Below, one piece after another: positions 34,034-34,130 of a stretch of DNA of 34,130 nucleotides (position 1 is its first letter; each line of letters begins with the position of its first letter). The notes beneath the pieces were generated by a model. The model was not told the origin of the DNA. It saw only the letters and a list, made by a program, of their open reading frames with translations, and did not search any database. The translations under genes and the position numbers were made by a program. The DNA comes from a bacterium (lineage in GTDB: Bacteria > Vulcanimicrobiota > Vulcanimicrobiia > Vulcanimicrobiales > Vulcanimicrobiaceae): contig JAJYRH010000022.1 in the NCBI GenBank assembly GCA_021794205.1, positions 1 to 34,130 of the forward strand, in the 5' to 3' direction.

Positions 34034-34130
34034 TTAAGATACTTTCTTCAATTCGAACGCGGCTGGGCTGAGATAGCCGAGCGTCGAGTGAAGGCGCTGG
34101 CGATTATACCAGGCTTCGATCCAGTTGAAA
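34034..34130 (-). mobile_element. IS3-family transposase (rve integrase core), C-terminal fragment
   Basis: Reading the minus strand from the window end gives 31 residues to a TAA at 34036-34034. They include FNWIEAWYNRQRLHSTLGYL and SPAAFE, the classic C-terminus of IS3-family OrfB transposases. The N-terminal part lies outside the window, so intactness is unknown. No terminal inverted repeat was identified with confidence. Confidence 0.88.

Overview
This is a high-GC (roughly 60-65% by eye) bacterial chromosome segment with tightly packed genes, many overlapping by 1-4 bases (TAATG, GTGA). Frequent non-ATG starts, an outer-membrane porin, Kdp potassium transport, ComEA/ComEC competence proteins, a TfuA-YcaO fusion and a dispersed palindromic repeat suggest a diderm soil-type bacterium. 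The style resembles Candidatus Eremiobacterota (WPS-2) or a similar uncultured phylum. That assignment is an impression and not a proven placement. No rRNA, tRNA or CRISPR array was seen. Both window ends lie in transposase 3' ends (IS630-like at the left, IS3-like at the right), each next to clusters of the same dispersed repeat.

Layout. 1-382: transposase tail, repeats and a strong hairpin. 383-4438 (minus): comEA, a long-chain acyl-CoA synthetase and a secreted S10 serine carboxypeptidase, read in that order. 4527-7010: leuS. 7021-8809: an AT-richer cassette bordered by repeats, with a Tat-type lipoprotein and two small membrane proteins, one frameshifted at a T8 run. 8818-12119: a sugar-nucleotide epimerase diverging from comEC. 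12116-15116: a small PAS-like protein diverging from a large AAA/LuxR regulator.

15103-19347 (minus) is the most unusual part. It reads as one unit: peroxiredoxin, thioredoxin-fold redoxin, TfuA-YcaO fusion, SAM methyltransferase, then a 94-residue peptide with a Nif11-like leader pattern. I read it as a candidate RiPP (thioamide or azoline peptide) system.

19494-20055 holds a small membrane protein and an XRE regulator behind a promoter that suggests a leaderless transcript. 20131-25818 is a potassium-uptake operon: beta-barrel porin, an extra 28-residue membrane peptide, kdpF, kdpA, kdpB, kdpC. Its regulators are rearranged. The KdpD input module is a stand-alone tandem duplication without a kinase (25796-27898, minus). 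It diverges from a membrane histidine kinase without a KdpD domain, which is coupled to a NarL-type response regulator instead of KdpE. 30240-33647 is the de novo NAD operon nadA-nadB-nadC. 33648-34130 is repeats plus the IS3-type transposase end.
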